From positions 33,352,501 through 33,416,500 of the forward strand of contig NC_092672.1 of assembly GCF_964355755.1 (NCBI RefSeq): 64,000 bases of DNA, read 5' to 3'. This DNA is from Antedon mediterranea (Eukaryota; Echinodermata; Crinoidea; Comatulida; Antedonidae). The translations under genes were made by a program, and so were the position numbers. Positions 63,110-64,000 of the stretch are shown here, piece after piece. The notes under the pieces are model-generated. The model was given only the letters and a program-made list of their open reading frames with translations, was not told where the DNA came from and searched no databases. Numbering within the stretch: the stretch's first letter is position 1; the number at the start of each line of letters is the position of its first letter.

Positions 63110-63320
63110 GGGTATTTCCTTTAGAGACAAAAGAGTAGTGGGCCAATGATTGACCCTTGACCCCACAGGTAACATGCAAGAGTTGAGAATTGGTTGAGTG
63201 TATTAAGTATATTGTTAGCGAAATGATAAGTAGTCTTTTAAAAGTAGTAGTGGAAGGCCTCTGAAATAATAATGTTATGATTTATGGTGTCAAATGCTTT
63301 GGACTAATCTAAAAAAATAC
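63110..63320 (-). mobile_element. Small LINE RT relic
   Basis: The minus strand reads FLD-SKAFDTINHNII near 63312-63255 and a decayed CGV..QS equivalent of the PQGS motif near 63175-63130. It is similar to the RT of the LINE inserted in gene A. Too short to classify. Confidence 0.5.
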
Positions 63321-63339
63321 CGATAGTATGGTGCTTGTT

Positions 63340-63440
63340 TGTTTGTTACTTGGCCAAATTGAAAATTGGCCAAGTATGTTGATCTGTTTGGTGTGTTTGT
63401 TACTTGGCCAAATTGAAAATTGGCCAAGTATGTTGGTTGG
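63340..63440. repeat. Palindromic minisatellite, distal pair
   Basis: Two copies of ACTTGGCCAA..TTGGCCAAGT with the TATGTTGATCTG follower, as at 59511-59700. They directly join the GT-rich end of the tRNA-promoter repeat at 63440. Confidence 0.8.
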
Positions 63441-63995
63441 TGCGGTTTGTGTGTGTGTGTGTGTGGGTGTGTGTGTGCCTGTGAACAGCCTGGAGGCCAC
63501 AGTTGTTATCCGATTCTCACCAAATTTGGCCACAATGATCTATACCCCAAAAGCTTGGATGAGTTCGAATTTGAAGGGAAACGGTCATAGGTCAAGGTCA
63601 CAACTAACAAAATACTATTTTACTGCCCAGAGACCACAGTTTTTATCCGATTCTCACCAAAGTTAGCCACAATGATCAATGACTCATCATATAATTTTGG
63701 TTAAATTTTGAAGGGTCAGGGTCAAAGATCAAGGTCCTAAAAAAAAAATAAAAAAATAATAAAAAAAAAACCCTCAGTGGGACTTGAACCAGCGATTTCA
63801 ACTGTGAGAGGCTGGATACATAACCATTACACCAAACTCTCATCCACAACTTTGTAGTGTGCAGTTAGCCTTTTTACACTTTTAAAACTAATAAACAAAA
63901 TTTTAAAAAATATATATATATTTTCCGGACACATTTTATGTAGGGGAATTTTACAGTAGGTGGAGGTTTGTACTCTCCGAGTACCCTCTAGTTAT
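63440..63995 (-). mobile_element. Repeat with internal tRNA-like Pol III promoter, copy 2
   Basis: Reverse-orientation copy of 24100-24715. The minus strand has TGGTGTAATGGTTATG and GGTTCAAGTCCC at about 63775-63835, the CTTTGACCCTGACCCTT block, and the CTAGAGGGTACTC end at the window edge. The high similarity of copies 40 kb apart supports a mobile repeat. Confidence 0.6.
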
Positions 63996-64000
63996 ATATA

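Overview
This is animal nuclear DNA. Genes are split into many short exons with GT-AG introns, intergenic DNA is AT-rich, and several classes of eukaryotic transposon are present. The receptor architecture (HYR, CUB, mucin stalk, GAIN/GPS, seven-helix) and a Gmr1-type Ty3/gypsy element point to an invertebrate deuterostome, most likely an echinoderm. The species is an inference; no marker gene fixes it.

The backbone is a tandem family of adhesion G-protein-coupled receptors, all on the minus strand. From left to right they are: gene E (1-3398, only the signal and mucin exons inside the window), gene A (5185-13968, complete, predicted 1362 aa), gene B (17991-23652, a clear pseudogene), gene C (24898-38971, complete, predicted 3092 aa) and gene D (41492 to at least 48593, probably extending to a CUB exon at 62491-62829 and beyond the window). 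A complete member reads 5' to 3': short signal-peptide exon, one very large Thr/Ser/Pro-rich tandem-repeat (mucin) exon, an 73-75 codon HYR exon, four GAIN exons, a GPS exon, a TM1 exon, a TM2-TM4 exon, an ECL2 exon, and a last exon with TM5-TM7 and the cytoplasmic tail. I rebuilt exon borders by hand. Exon lengths and phases add up to whole codons in A, C and the visible part of D. The mucin, HYR and CUB exons are all phase 1-1, so each can be gained, lost or expanded without breaking the frame.

The mucin exons are VNTRs with 84-bp (28-codon) or 81-bp units in A, B, C and E, and a 45-bp unit in D. Copy number runs from 4 (D) to about 80 (C, a 7.1-kb exon). The C array holds a higher-order duplication with an offset of 2604 bp (31 units) and carries two N-glycosylation sequons per unit. 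The 7TM half is nearly constant while the stalk differs strongly in length and sequence. That is the most interesting biology here: a tandem array of stalk-variable, probably heavily glycosylated adhesion receptors.

Mobile DNA fills much of the rest. There is a Penelope-like element with perfect 131-bp inverted ends (14610-17118) between A and B, LINE relics in the introns of A and C, and a nest in the presumed long intron of gene D. In that nest a nearly full-length CR1/L2-like LINE (48660-52468) abuts a Gmr1-like gypsy element (52455-59351, order gag-PR-IN-RT). The gypsy element is split by one LINE, which is itself split by another. Tandem Helitron-like units lie at 59735-61925. Short MITE-like elements, a tRNA-promoter-bearing repeat pair, and mini- and microsatellites fill other gaps. 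No protein-coding gene outside the receptor family and the transposons was recognised, and no CRISPR, rRNA or functional tRNA gene.
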